Shown: positions 48,097 to 60,089, numbered from the stretch's first letter. The stretch: DNA of 64,000 bases from Saccopteryx bilineata (GCF_036850765.1 NC_089492.1:171304296-171368295), one strand, 5' to 3'. The notes: generated from the sequence alone by a model not told the origin. Made by a program: numbers and translations.

Positions 48097-51000
48097 ATGG
48101 CAATAAACAACTACATATCAATAATAACCTTAAATGTAAATGAATTAAATGATCCAATCAAAAGACATAGGGTAGCTGCGTGGATAAGAAAACAGGACCC
48201 ATACATATGCTGTCTACAAGAGACACACCTTAGAACAAAAGACACACATAGATTGAAGGTAAAAGGATGGAAAAAAACATTTCAGGCAAACGGAAATGAA
48301 AAAAAAGCTGGGGTAGCAATACTTATATCAGACAAATTGGACTTTAAAACAAAGGATATAGTAAGAGATAAAGAAGGCCACTACATAATGATAAAGGGAG
48401 TAATCCAACAGGAAGATATAACTATTATAAATATCTATGCACCTAATATAGGAGCACCCAAATATATAAAATAGACTTTGATGGATTTAAAGGGCGAGAT
48501 CAGCAGCAATACTATAATAGTAGGGGATTTCAATACCCCACTAACATCACTAGATAGATCCTCAAGAAAGAAAATTAACAAAGAAACAGCAGACTTATTG
48601 GAAACACTAGATCAACTCAATTTAATAGATATCTTCAGAACCTTTCACCCTAAAGCAGCAGAATATACATTCTTTTCAAGTGCTCATGGTACATTCTCTA
48701 GGATAGACCACATGTTAGGGCACAAAAGTGCTCTCAACAAATTTAAAAAGACTGAAATCATATCAAGCACTTTCTCCGATCACAACGGCATAAAACTAGA
48801 AGTGAATCACAGCAGAAAAGCTCAAAAATTCTCAAACTCATGGAAACTAAATAGCAGAGTGTTAAATAATGAATGGATTAAGAATGAGATCAAAGAAGAA
48901 ATAAAAACATTCCTAGAAACAAATGACAATGAGCATACAACAACTCAAAATTTATGGGACACAGTGAAAGCAGTCCTGAGAGGGAAGTTCATAGCACTAC
49001 AAGCACACTCGCAGAAGCTAGAAAAAGCTCAAATAAACAACTTAACCCTGCATCTAAAAGAATTAGAAAAAGAACAGCAAGTAAAGCCCAAATGTAGTAG
49101 AAGGAAGGAAATAATAAAGATCAGAGCAGAAATAAATGACATAGAGGCTAAAGAAACAATACAGAGGATCAATGAAACTAGGAGCTGGTTCTTTGAAAAG
49201 GTCAACAAGATTGATGGACCTTTAAGTAGACTCACCAAGAAAAAGAGAGAGAGGACTCAAATAAATAAAATTAGAAATGAGAGAGGAGAAATAACTGACA
49301 CAACATAAATACAAAATATTGTAAGAAAATACTATGAAGAACTGTATGCCAAAAAACTAGACAACCTAGATGAAATGGACAAATTCCTTGAAACTTACAA
49401 TCTTCCAAAAATCAATCTGGAAGAATCAGAAAACCTAAACAGACCAATTACAACAAATGAGATAGAAACAGTTATCAAAAAACTCCCAACAAAGAAAAGT
49501 TCGGGGCCCGATGGCTTCATAACGGAATTCTACCAAATATTCAAGGAAGAACTAACTCCTATCCTTCTCAAACTATTTCAAAAAATTGAAGAGGAAGGAA
49601 GACTTCCAAGCTTCTTTTATGAGGCGAGCATAATTCTGATTCCAAAACCAGGCAAAGACAACACAAAGAAAGAAAATTATAGGCCAATATCTCTGATGAA
49701 TATAGATGCTAAAATCCTCAACAAAATATTAGCAAACTGGATCCAACAATATATGGAAAAAATCATACACCATGATCAAGTGGGATTTATTCTGGGGAGG
49801 CAAGGCTGGTACAATATTCGTAAATCAATCAATGTGATTCATCACATAAACAAGAAGAAGGAGAAAAACCATATGATAATTTCAATAGATGCAGAAAAAG
49901 CATTTGATAAAATCCAGCACCCATTCATGGTCAAAACTCTCAGCAAAGTGGGAATACAGGGAACATATCTCAATGTGATAAAAGCCATCTATGAGAAACC
50001 CACAGCCAACATCATACTCAATGGGAAAAAATTAAAAGCAATACCCTTAAGATCAGGAACAAGGCAGGGGTGCCCCCTTTCACCACTCTTATTTAACATA
50101 GTCCTGGAAGTCCTAGCCACAGCAATCAGACAAGAAGAGGAAATAAAAGGCATTCAAGTTGGAAAAGAAGAAGTAAAACTATCATTATTTGCAGATGATA
50201 TGATATTGTATATAGAAAACCCTAAAGTCTCAGTCAAAAAACTACTGGACCTGATAAATAAATTCAGCAAAGTGGCAGGATATAAAATCAATACTCAGAA
50301 ATCAGAAGCATTTTTATACACCAACAATGAACAGTCAGAAAGAGAAATTAAGGAAACAATCCCCTTCACAATTACAACCAAAAAAATAAAGTACCTAGGA
50401 ATAAACTTAACCAAGGAAACTAAAGACTTGTACTCGGAAAATTACAAAGCATTGATAAAAGAAATCAAGGAAGATACAAACAAGTGGAAGCATATTCCAT
50501 GCTCATGGTTAGAAAGAATAAACATCATTAAAATGTCTATATTACCCAAAGCAGTCTATAAATTCAATGCAATACCAATTAAAATACCAATGACATACTT
50601 CAAAGATATAGAAAACATATTCCAAAAATTTATATGGAAACAAAAGAGGACACGAATAGCCTCAGCAATCTTAAAAAAGAAGAATAAAGTGGGAGGTATC
50701 ACACTTCCTGATATCAAGTTATACTATAAGGCCATTGTACTCAAAACAGCCTGGTACTGGCATAAGAACAGGCATATAGATCAATGGAACAGAACAGAGA
50801 ACCCAGAAATAAACCCACATTTCTATGGACAACTGATATTTGACAAAGGAGGTAAGGAAATACAATGGAGTAAAGACAGCCTCTTTAACAAATGGTGTTG
50901 GGAAAATTGGACAGCTACCTGCAAAAAAATGAAACTAGAACACCAGCTTACACCACTCACAAAAATAAACTCAAAATGGATAAAAGACTTAAATGTAGGC

Positions 51001-51887
51001 CGTGAAACCATAAGCATCTTAGAAGAAAACTTAGGCAGTAAGCTCTCGGACATCTCTCGGAGCAATATATTTGCTGATTTATCTCCACGGGGAAGTGAAA
51101 TAAAAGACAGGATCAACAAATGGAACTATATCAAACTAAAAATCTTTTGCACAGCTAAAGACAACAGGAACAGAATAAAAAAACAAACTACACAATGGGA
51201 GAACATATTTGACAATACGTCTGATAAGGGGTTAATAACTAAAATTTATAAAGATCTTGTAAAACTCAACACCAGGAAGACAAACAACCCAATCCAAAAA
51301 TGGGCAAAATAGATGAATAGACACTTCTCCAAAGAGGACATTCAGATGGCCAATATTATATGAAAAAATGATGAACATCACTAATCATTAGAGAAATGCA
51401 AATTAAAACCACAATGAGATATCCCCTCACACCAGTCAGAATGGCGCTTATCAACAAAACAACACAGAATAAGTGCTGGCGAGGATGTGGAGAAAAGGGA
51501 ACCCTCCTGCACTGCTGGTGGGAATGCAGACTGGTGCAGCCACTGTGGAAAACAGTATGGAGATTCCTCAAAAAACTGAAAATCGAACTGCCTTTTGACC
51601 CAGCTATCCCACTTTTAGGAATATACCCCAAGGACACCATAGAATGGCTCGAAAAGGAGAAATGCACCCGCTTGTTTGTGGCAGCATTGTTCACAATAGC
51701 GAAGATCTGGAAACAGCCCAAGTGTCTGTCAGAGGACGAGTGGATTAAAAAGCTTTGGTACATATATACTATGGAATACTACTCAGCCTTAAGAAATGAT
51801 GACATCGGATCATTTACAATAACATGGATGGACCTTGACAACATTATACGGAGTGAAATAAGTAAATCAGAAAAAAAACTAAGATGA
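48097..51887 (+). pseudogene. L1-2 ORF2p pseudogene (endonuclease, RT, Cys-rich)
   Basis: Endonuclease domain: ATG 48097, 'ITLNVNELND', 'CCLQETHL', '[17 protein letters not shown]' and '[11 protein letters not shown]'. RT domain within the 645-codon open stretch 49375-51312: '[17 protein letters not shown]', '[15 protein letters not shown]' and the catalytic FADD at 50188-50199. The Cys-rich C-terminus '[18 protein letters not shown]' is in another frame (51396-51887). Lesions: TAG 48472-48474, TAA 49306-49308, TAG 51310-51312 and a frame change at TGA 51361-51363. Compared with human L1, the last looks like a one-base loss in a 'gccaat..atatgaaaaaa' segment. Not functional as it stands. Confidence 0.95.
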
Positions 51888-51945
51888 ATCCATACATAGA
51901 AGGGACATAAAAATGAGACTCAGAGACATGAACAAGAATGTGATG

Positions 51946-52018
51946 GCAACAGGGGCGGGGGGTTGGGGGAGGGGGGATGGGGTGAAGAAGGAGAGAGGGG
52001 TTAGGGGAGGGGAGGGGC
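51946..52018 (+). repeat. G-rich tract of the L1-2 3' UTR
   Basis: Closely spaced G runs ('ggggcggggggttgggggag', 'ggggttaggggaggggaggg') make a strong quadruplex-forming candidate, at the same position as in L1-1. Confidence 0.8.
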
Positions 52019-52396
52019 ACAAAGAAAACCAGATAGAAGGTGACAGAAGACAATTTAACTTTGGGGGAGGGGTATACAGCACAAACAAATGTCAAAATAA
52101 TCTAGAGATATTTTCTCTCAACATATGTACCCTGATTTATCAATGTCAGTGCATTAAATTTAATAAAAAAAAAAGAAATGAAAAAAATATATAAAAAAAA
52201 ATCCAGGGTAGTTGGCTTTACTGATAATTATGACTAAAATATTTATAGTAGAAGCAACATTACTTTTAAACAAACTCTTCTTACAAAGAATGGAAGAGAG
52301 TACTTCACAAATCTTATACTAAACCAGCATTACTGTGATAAAATCAGACAGAGATACTAAAATAAAATTACAGGTACATCTCAGAAATTAAGTAAT

Positions 52397-52721
52397 ATTT
52401 TTTTTTTAAGTGAGAGAAGGGGAGATAGAGAGACAAATTCCCACATATGCCCCTAACAGGATCTCCCCCTCCTCCCTCCCCCCCCCCCCCCCTCCCCGGT
52501 CTGGAGCTTATAATCGAATCAACCAAGCTATCCTCTCAGCATCTGGGGCCAATGCTCAGACCAGCTTAACCACAGGTTTCAGGAGGGGACAAGGGAGAGA
52601 ATGGAGAAATGAAGGGGAGAGAAGCAGTTGGTTACTTTTCTTGTGAGTCCTGACCGAGAATCAAACCTGGGACGTTCGTACCCTGGGCTGACTCTCTATC
52701 CACTGAGACAACTAGCCAGGG
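52397..52721 (-). mobile_element. Old type A-like SINE, antisense, with poly-C tract
   Basis: The tail side 'aagtgagagaaggggagata' matches the old subfamily copy at 28.4 kb, and the head complement 'acaactagccaggg' ends it. A C-rich block with a run of more than ten C (about 52,477-52,492) has replaced the normal 'accaggggcgac' region. Confidence 0.85.
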
Positions 52722-53940
52722 TATAGTAATAAAATTTGAAGAAAATATAATCAAATTGAGTACAGGAAATATAATAAAATGATACTATATAATGATCAAA
52801 TGGGATTTATATCAGAATAGTTTGTTTAATATTTGAAAAATCAACGATGTTGTTCACCTTATCAACAGGCTAAAAGTAAAAATCATATGATGATCCTAAT
52901 AAATATGCAAAAGTCTCTGATAAACTTCAATATCCACATTAGGAATAGGAGCCTTTCTCAGACAGATTAAGGGTAACTATGAAAAAACTACAGCTAAAAG
53001 GTTATAAAGTCTTTGCTTTCCACCAAAGACTGAAAAAGAGGCAGGTATCTACTCTTATTACCCTCTTTTAACTTTTTACTGGGAGCCTGGCCATGGCCAA
53101 AAAAATAATAATAATAAATAAATAAAAGGATAAAATAAAGGGCACACAGATTAAAAAAAAAGAAAAGAAATAAAGCTCTATTTATATGCAAAGAACATGA
53201 TAATCCAGTAAAAGGCTACTAGAACTAGAAGTGAGTTTAGCTATGTCACAGGAGGTAAGCTCTATATAAAAGTCAGTTTGCAATTCTATATATTAGCAAT
53301 AAAAAATTAGAAATTAAAATTTAAAATGACAAAATATTGCTGAGAGAAATTATAGAAGACCTGAACTATTCAAGATATAGATTTTGTTTACAGATTGGAA
53401 ATCTTTATATTAAGGTGCCAATTCTCCCCATTGTGATATAACATAAGAAAAAAATCCCAATTAACATTGACACATAGCTTTGTATCAATTAATTAACAAT
53501 CAACTTCTTAAATTTACATGATAATACAAAGCAATTAGAAGAACCCAAATAATTTTTAATGAGAAGGGCAAAATTGGATGACTTACACTACTTGATTTCA
53601 GATCTTATGGTAAATCTCCCATAATCAAAAGTACACTGTATTGACATAAGGATAGACATAGAGATCAAGGGAACAGAATAATTAATTCAAAAATCAACTC
53701 ACATATGTATGGTCATTTGGTTTTTGAAAAAGTTGCTTAAGTAAATCAATATAAAAATGTAGCTTTTAAACAAATGGTGCTGGAAAAGTCAGATATTTTA
53801 TATTAATTAATACACATATAAAATTAAATCAAAATGGATCACAGGTCAATATATTAAATTCCAAAATATAAACATCTACATTACATAGAAGAAAACATTT
53901 TTGACATTTGGGAAGGCAAAAAATTTCTTTTATAGTACAT

Positions 53941-54764
53941 ATTACAAGGGAGAAAATTTGAATGTATGTATAGTGTAGGGAGTTTTATTATTTTCATACT
54001 TTCAGCATTAAATAAGAGATAAATATTAAATTTTATTATGATTTTGAAGAATATCCCATTTAAAACTAAACAATCTGAAGCACCAATTTGGGATTTAACA
54101 TTTATCAATGTTGAGGTCTAGTTGTTTATGTCTTTATTTCATGATTTTTATTTTTACTTTTATATACATTGTAACTTTATTCTCAACTAGATGCAAACTA
54201 CTCAAGCATCATCTTTTATTGAGTTTACTGACTTGATTTATTAGCTAAGGAATGTAATAAATGCCAGTGGGCTAGCTGGCATTTATTCATTTTTTTATAA
54301 CATGATATCTCTCAAAAAACAGTAGATCACTAAAAAGACAGGATGATAGGAATGGAGGTTTTGCAATAAATAGGAGACATGAAGAAATAGAAAAGCACAG
54401 GATTTCACCTCTTCTTTTACCACGTTTCCAGAATAGTGATGATCTGGCACAGTGCTCAGGCTCCATCTGCATTACCTGGCTGCTTTCACTTCAGCAACCC
54501 AGTATTATAAAATATACTCAAAGGGATACTGAAACATTTAACGATAGTGATGTGTCTTTTGGCTCACACGCATGTTGATTTCTTATTTTCCTTGGTCTGA
54601 TTCCTGCTTTAGCCCTTTACTGTTATCTTCACATATTGGTTCCTTATACAAAGAAATCTTGTCAGGGATCTTAGGACTGGCAAAATTTCTTTGTAAACCA
54701 AGTAATTGTTCACTTTTGCTGTTGTAATGACAGTGGAGAGAATGCCAGATTAGAAACAAATACC
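53941..54764. other. Unique DNA, no feature recognised
   Basis: Nothing identified; remnants of the old L1 may extend a little way in. Confidence 0.4.
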
Positions 54765-55000
54765 TAATATTTACTAAACTCCAACTCCATGCAAAGTACT
54801 TTATAAGTTTTATTTTGTTCAGTTCTCAAAAATCTCATCAAATACTGGTGAATTAGGTATCACTTCAGTTTTAATGATGAGGAAATTGAGTCATAGTTAT
54901 ATTAAGGAAACTTGATCAACCTTAAAAGAAGGTAGGCAACAGAGCTCTTATTTAAACTAGGACTGCTCTGAGTTCAGAGCCGACACCCTTTTTGCTACTT
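54765..55000 (+). mobile_element. MIR SINE, sense, nearly full length
   Basis: 'taatatttactaaactccaa', 'catgcaaagtactttataag', 'gatgaggaaattgagtcata' and 'caacagagctcttatttaaa' follow the MIR order from 5' part to 3' end. Confidence 0.75.
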
Positions 55001-55069
55001 TCCCCTCAATCTGTGAGGTAAGAACTTGGATTTACTGATGAGTAGTGGCAAAGATTGTGTATCAGTCCA

Positions 55070-55190
55070 TCTATTGCTGCATAATAATTTAGCCCAATAT
55101 TTAACAGCTTAAAATAGAAGTAAATATTTATCTCAAATAGTTTTTGTGGGTCAGATATTAGGGGGCTGTTGGGTTAAAAAGTGCTCAGAG
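55070..55190 (-). mobile_element. MLT1-type LTR piece, antisense
   Basis: 'ctattgctgcataataattt', 'acagcttaaaatagaagtaa' and 'tttttgtgggtcagatatta' match the complement of an MLT1 3' end. It probably belongs with the piece at 56,346 beyond the L1 fragment. Confidence 0.5.
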
Positions 55191-55640
55191 GATTTCAGTT
55201 TATGGAGATGACTGAGTGACAACATGGAGAGGCTAACACTATTAGAAGAAGAGATTATGACTTAGGTTTCCCAGGAGAAATAGGGGTATGTCAATCCATC
55301 TAGGGCTACATGGAGGAGTACTCACATCAGTCAGGAGGTAGAGGCCTGAGCAAAGAGAAAGCAGAGTCTTTACTGTGGACTCGGGACTGTGGGGTGGTAC
55401 CTCTAGTTGGCTGGGTTGATATAGGGATGAGGAAGTATTGGCTGGGTGTATGAGAGTTATCAATACATAAAGGAGGTGGGTAAGAGTCTGAACACAGGCC
55501 TACTCGGTTTGCATATGAAATGTGTTCACATTCTCAGATGCACTGTTTATTATCTGTAGAAATTAATAAAACTGGGGAGGGGTTTATTAAGTATTTCACT
55601 CAGCTATCTAGACCCTTCAAGATGTCTTAATATTATAACA
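55191..55640. other. Unassigned DNA between LTR pieces
   Basis: It has an old-repeat look but I cannot name a family. No gene. Confidence 0.35.
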
Positions 55641-55644
55641 TATT

Positions 55645-56335
55645 TAAAAATTTTTTTAATAATTTTATTTTTTTAATGGGGCGACATCAATAAATCAGGA
55701 TACATATATTCAAAGATCAACAAGTCCAGGTTATCTTGTCTTTCAATTATGTTGCATACCCATCACCCAAAGTCAGATTGTCCTCTGTCATCTTCTAGCT
55801 ACTTTTCTTTCTGCCCCTCCCCTTTTCCCTCTCCCTTTCCCCCCTTCCCCCGTAACCACCACACTCTTATCAATGTCTCTTAGTTTCACTTTTATGTCCC
55901 ACCTACGTATGGAATAATGCAGTTTCTGTTTTTTTATGATTTACTTATTTCACTTCGTATAATGTTATCAAGATCCCACCATTTTGCTGTAAATGATCCG
56001 ATGTCATCATTTCTTATGGCTGAGTAGTATTCCATAGTATATATGTGCCACATCTTCTTTATCCAGTCATCTATTGACAGGCTTTTTGGTTGTTTCCATG
56101 TCCTGACCACTGTGAACAATGCTGCAATGAACATGGGGCTGCATGTGTCTTTACGTATCAATGTTTCTGAGTTTTTGGGGTATATACCCAGTAGAGGGAT
56201 TGCTGGGTCATAAGGTAGTTCTATTTTCAGTTTTTTGAGGAACCACCATACTTTCTTCCATAATGATTGTACTACTTTACATTCCCACCAACAGTGTATG
56301 AGGGTTCCTTTTTCTCCACAGCCTCTCCAACATAA
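55645..56335 (-). mobile_element. 5'-truncated L1 3' end, antisense
   Basis: The T-rich start, 'ggggcgacatcaataaatca' and a C/T-rich 3' UTR complement are followed by an open minus-strand ORF2 C-terminal stretch (56161-55934) with 'FIAALFTVVRTWKQPKS', '[17 protein letters not shown]' and '[13 protein letters not shown]'. The element ends within ORF2, near the 'cccaccaacagtgtatgagg' segment. Its subfamily differs from L1-1 and L1-2. Confidence 0.9.
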
Positions 56336-56345
56336 AAAAAAAAAT

Positions 56346-57090
56346 TTTAATATCGCATCTCAGCTGAGTGGCTCTAGTTCAGGCTCTCTCATGAGGTTCC
56401 AGTTAAGGTGACAGCCAGGGTTGCAGTCTGCTGAGAGCTTGACGGGGGGTTGGAGGAAGTACTTCCAAATGGTTCATTCCCATGATGCCAGTAATTGGCA
56501 GGAGGCCTCAGTTCCCTCTAGTTTTCTATTGCAATATAACAAATTGCTATACTGTTAATGGCTTGAATCAACATAAATTTGCTTAGAGTTTCTAGGGCTC
56601 AGGATTCAGTGTACATATTAGATTAGATCCTCTGTTCCGGGTCTCTTTTGAGCCTAAAAATCAAAATATTGTAATCTCATCTTGAGCTCAGGGTCCTTCT
56701 CCAAGCTCATACAGGTTGTTTGTCAAAACCTGCTTTTTATGGCTATAGAAATGAGTTCCTTCTCTCCTTGCTGGATGTCAGTCAGGCATCTCTCTAAGTT
56801 CCTAGGTGCAGTCCTCAGATCCTAGTCACACTGCCCTCTCATAACATGGCAACTTCTTCAAAGGCAGCAAGAGAATTTCCCTCCAGTCTGCTTTTACAGT
56901 CTTAAGTAACATAATGTAACCATGGTGGTAGCTATCCCTTCACCTTTTTGTATAACCTTTGATAATGAGAATAATATCTAACTATATTCCCATGTCCTGT
57001 CCATACTCAAGTGGAAAGAATCGTACAGGATGTGTATACTAGGGCTGAGGATTTGGGGGACATGTTAGAATTCTGCCCACCACACTCCAC
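56346..57090 (-). mobile_element. MLT1-type MaLR LTR sequence, antisense, probably two copies
   Basis: 'gctctctcatgaggttccag', 'ggcaggaggcctcagttccc' and then a fresh LTR-like 3' end 'attgcaatataacaaattgc' suggest a boundary near 56,505. Further phrases are 'catggcaacttcttcaaagg' and 'gttagaattctgcccaccac'. Strongly diverged; MLT1-like text may continue to about 57,330. Confidence 0.5.
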
Positions 57091-57099
57091 TGTCTCTCC

Positions 57100-58578
57100 C
57101 CCTACAAGGACGAGGCATTTGGCTTTTCCCAGACCAAGCAGTCTAGGAGAGCGAGGAAGGGGGCCACTTCAATGGCATATGTGAACTAGTCTCACAAGCC
57201 CTGTACTGTTACTTCTGCCATGTTCTATTCTTCAGAAGTAAGTCGCTAAGATTGTCCTACTCACAGAACAATTAAACTCCAGCTTTTGAAGGGAACTTAT
57301 AAAAAAACACGTGGATATATTTTAAAAGCACTGCAGATGGCACTTAAAAACTTTTAACTCTTTGTCTTATCCTCTACAAACTGAAGTGTTTAAACCAGTC
57401 AGTTACTAAGATTCTTGAAGTATATGTGTCTTCATATTTACATATTTGCATTTAAAGTAATTTCATTCTTGTGCCTTTAGAAAAAATATTCATTGGCAAG
57501 GGATGACTCTATCTAAGAAAAAGATATATTTATTTTTAAATTAATTTGTCTTGCTTTTTATATTAATGTTTTTTTTTCCTTCAAAGTGAAGAGTTTTTCT
57601 GATTTCTTAATTTAATTAACAGATAAGAACTTATATTAATCATTTAAATGTGTACCCATGGGGGGATTTTCTTAACATATTTTGCCACATTTCAAACTGT
57701 CAATGTCAAATTGTTCTTTCTTTGCAGAAAGATATTTTTTATAAATAACATTTTTGGGAGAAATAATGGGTAGTGTGAACTTTGTCTATCTTTGTGAGGA
57801 AAGCAAAAGTGAAAAAAAATGTTTTAGTCATCCTAACTGCTCTGACATTCAGAGAACTGGAATAATCCATATCCAGTTTTCCCATCAAGAAATGTCTGTG
57901 GTTTATGGCATGTATTTTAGAGCCATTACCTCATGAATTTAGTGGGTCATGAATTACCCAGCATATATTTCAGAAACATTGCCTCATGAAGAAAACATCT
58001 CTATTATTAGACAACCATATTTCTGAAATAATAACCTTGCTACATAGTAGCTACATGAGGCTGACTTAGGAATGTATATTAATAAAAAGCCTCACTCAGA
58101 GAGAGACCTGGACTTAGACACAACGGTTTCTTGTGGAGGACCAAATGAGCTAACACTATTTCTATTTGACATTTTGTGAATAAATGCTGCTATGTAATTA
58201 AAGAGTATATTTGCCAGAGGAAAAGATTCTATTGTAGAAACCTACAGTCACTTTTTATCTCCTTTTCAGAGTTTCTAAAGTTACAACAAACCAAAATTCA
58301 TCTCAGAGATTATGGTCTTCTCAAGATTATATCTAACTGTTATCTAATTTTAGCGTTGCTTACTAAATAAGTTAAATTATTAAAGATTGCAAGGTTCTTC
58401 TAGGCCAACCAAGATTAAAGAGTGAAAATCCAGGCACTACCTCAGGGTACCACCATCCATGGATACTCCAAGTCATGATGACACAGAAATATGACAGGAA
58501 ACATAATGAACTCAAGTAAAAGGTTGGATGAAAAATTTAAAAAATTTTACTCAAGGTAGGCATAGTACAGTTATAATC
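57100..58578. other. Unique DNA, no gene recognised
   Basis: Beyond possible LTR remnants to 57,330, no repeat or gene is recognised. Confidence 0.4.
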
Positions 58579-58586
58579 ATCTAGAG

Positions 58587-58957
58587 CAGGGGTCCCCAAA
58601 CTTTTTACACAGGGGGCCAGTTCACTGTCCCTCAGACCATTGGAGGGCCGGACTATAAAAAAAAACTATAAAAAATTCCCTATGCACACTGCACATATCT
58701 TATTTTAAAGTAAAAAAAAAAAAACAAAACGGTAACAAATACAATATTTAAAATAAAGAACAAGTAAATTTAAATCAACAAACTGACCAGTATTTCAATG
58801 GGAACTATGGGCCTGCTTTTGGCTAATGAGATGGTCAATATGCTCCTCTCACTGACCACCAATGAAAGAGGTGCCCCTTCCGGAAGTGCATCGGGGGCCG
58901 GATGAATGGCCTTAGGGGGCCGCATGTGGCCCGTGGGCAGTAGTTTGGGTACCCCTG
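58587..58957 (+). mobile_element. hAT-type non-autonomous DNA transposon (MITE), copy 2
   Basis: Same element and orientation as at 18.4 kb: TIR 'caggggtccccaaact', interior 'ggagggccggactataaaaa', and an end 'gtagtttgggtacccctg' with one TIR substitution. The 8-bp TSD 'atctagag' is perfect (58579-58586, 58958-58965). No transposase ORF. Confidence 0.95.
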
Positions 58958-58965
58958 ATCTAGAG

Positions 58966-59658
58966 TGAAGTCTAAATTTTAAAGAATTTACTATTTATTA
59001 GAAACTGTATTAAATACCTTATCTAAATTATCATGATACTCAATATTCTATGAAAAAAATGCTATTGCTAGATAAAAATAACAGAGAAAACAAAAGTTAT
59101 GTAATTTACCCAACATTCCCTGACTGGCAATTGACAGAATTAAGATACAAGTGAAGGAAGGATGACTCCAAATGTTACACTTCTAAAAGTAGTACTATTA
59201 ACATTGAATTATTCAATTGCTACTAAGAACTGATTATGTATTAGTGCAGATAGTTCTGAATTTCTGACTTGCTAAATGGGACATCTAAACTATGACATAA
59301 TGATCAATAGAACACCTTCATTCTTCTCTAACATAACATTCACTCTCTTCCCATTGAAACAAGGAAGAATACTTGTTCAAGACAATATTTTAGCAGTCAG
59401 ATACTTTATTCTACAAAAACATTACATAATAAATAACTCTCCAAATTTCAGTGGTTTATGATGTTTAACATGTGATTTTCTCCTGTGGACAAGTCTAGGG
59501 GTTGAACGGGAGAGTTCTACATCAGGTCAGGTTCTTGACTCTCCACAGGTTAGACAGTCTGGTATCAGCAGATAGATGGGCATGTTATCATGTCAGATAA
59601 GAGTAGTATAAGAGTCAAGCCAAAACCCACACACATATTTTATGCCTGTATTTATAGC
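58966..59658. other. Unique DNA, no gene recognised
   Basis: A weak MaLR-like phrase occurs near 59,440 ('aatttcagtggtttatgatg'); not assignable. Confidence 0.4.
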
Positions 59659-59675
59659 AAAACTGCTCAATTTCT

Positions 59676-59738
59676 TTTTTTTAAAGGAAAGTTTATTTTA
59701 ATCTTAATTTTTTATTTATTCATTTTAGAGAGTAGAGG

Positions 59739-59785
<47 letters not shown>

Positions 59786-59923
59786 CAGAGAGAGAGAAGG
59801 GGGGAGGAGCTGGAAGCATCAACTCCCATGTGTGCTTTGACCAGGCAAGCCCAGGGTTTTGAACTGTCGACCTCAGCATTTCCAGGTCAACACTTTATCC
59901 ACTGCACCACCACAGGTCAGGCC
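59676..59923 (-). mobile_element. tRNA-derived SINE, type B, antisense, with long (GA)n
   Basis: A T/A-rich tail and an expanded GAGA run (about 59,740-59,780) precede the body, and the head complement 'actgcaccaccacaggtcag' ends it. The perfect 17-bp TSD 'aaaactgctcaatttct' is at 59659-59675 and 59924-59940. Confidence 0.95.
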
Positions 59924-60089
59924 AAAACTGCTCAATTTCTATTGGCCAATGCAACTGTTCAACTTCTATTGGCCTTAAAGTTCAATGATATATTTGGTCT
60001 CCATTCACAGTTCCTGGCTTACACCTTGTAAAATCCTTGGGATTTCCTAAGTGTTGACAGTGCTAAAAATGCCTTTTTCTTATGTTCAC

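Larger units (their letters stand above)
46237..52189 (+). mobile_element. L1-2: full-length young L1, near-intact but inactive
   Basis: A 5.95-kb element with 5' start 'aagttccaagatggcagcgg', 5' UTR, ORF1, ORF2, G-rich 3' UTR and A-rich end. The TSD 'tataaaaaaaatccaggg' lies at 46219-46236 and, with one extra A, at 52190-52208. The nearly perfect TSD and few mutations show a recent insertion. The 3' half of L1-1 and L1-2 is the same subfamily as judged by eye. Confidence 0.97.
44540..53940 (+). mobile_element. Old L1 ORF2 copy, host of several later insertions
   Basis: The pieces 44540-45347, 46147-46219, 52209-52396 and 52722-53940 read in order as a decayed mammalian L1 ORF2. Examples are 'gaccatatactcggccataa', 'gatgaaattaaaaattcctt', 'gatcaaatgggatttatatc', 'aaatggtgctggaaaagtca' and 'aaatcaaaatggatcacagg'. 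All frames are broken. The gaps are exactly filled by SINEs and by the younger L1-2. Outer edges are approximate. Confidence 0.8.

Noticed and set aside
49375..51312. 645-codon open frame as a host gene
   Set aside because: It is the RT part of L1 ORF2 in L1-2, with RT motifs and the L1 3' UTR downstream.
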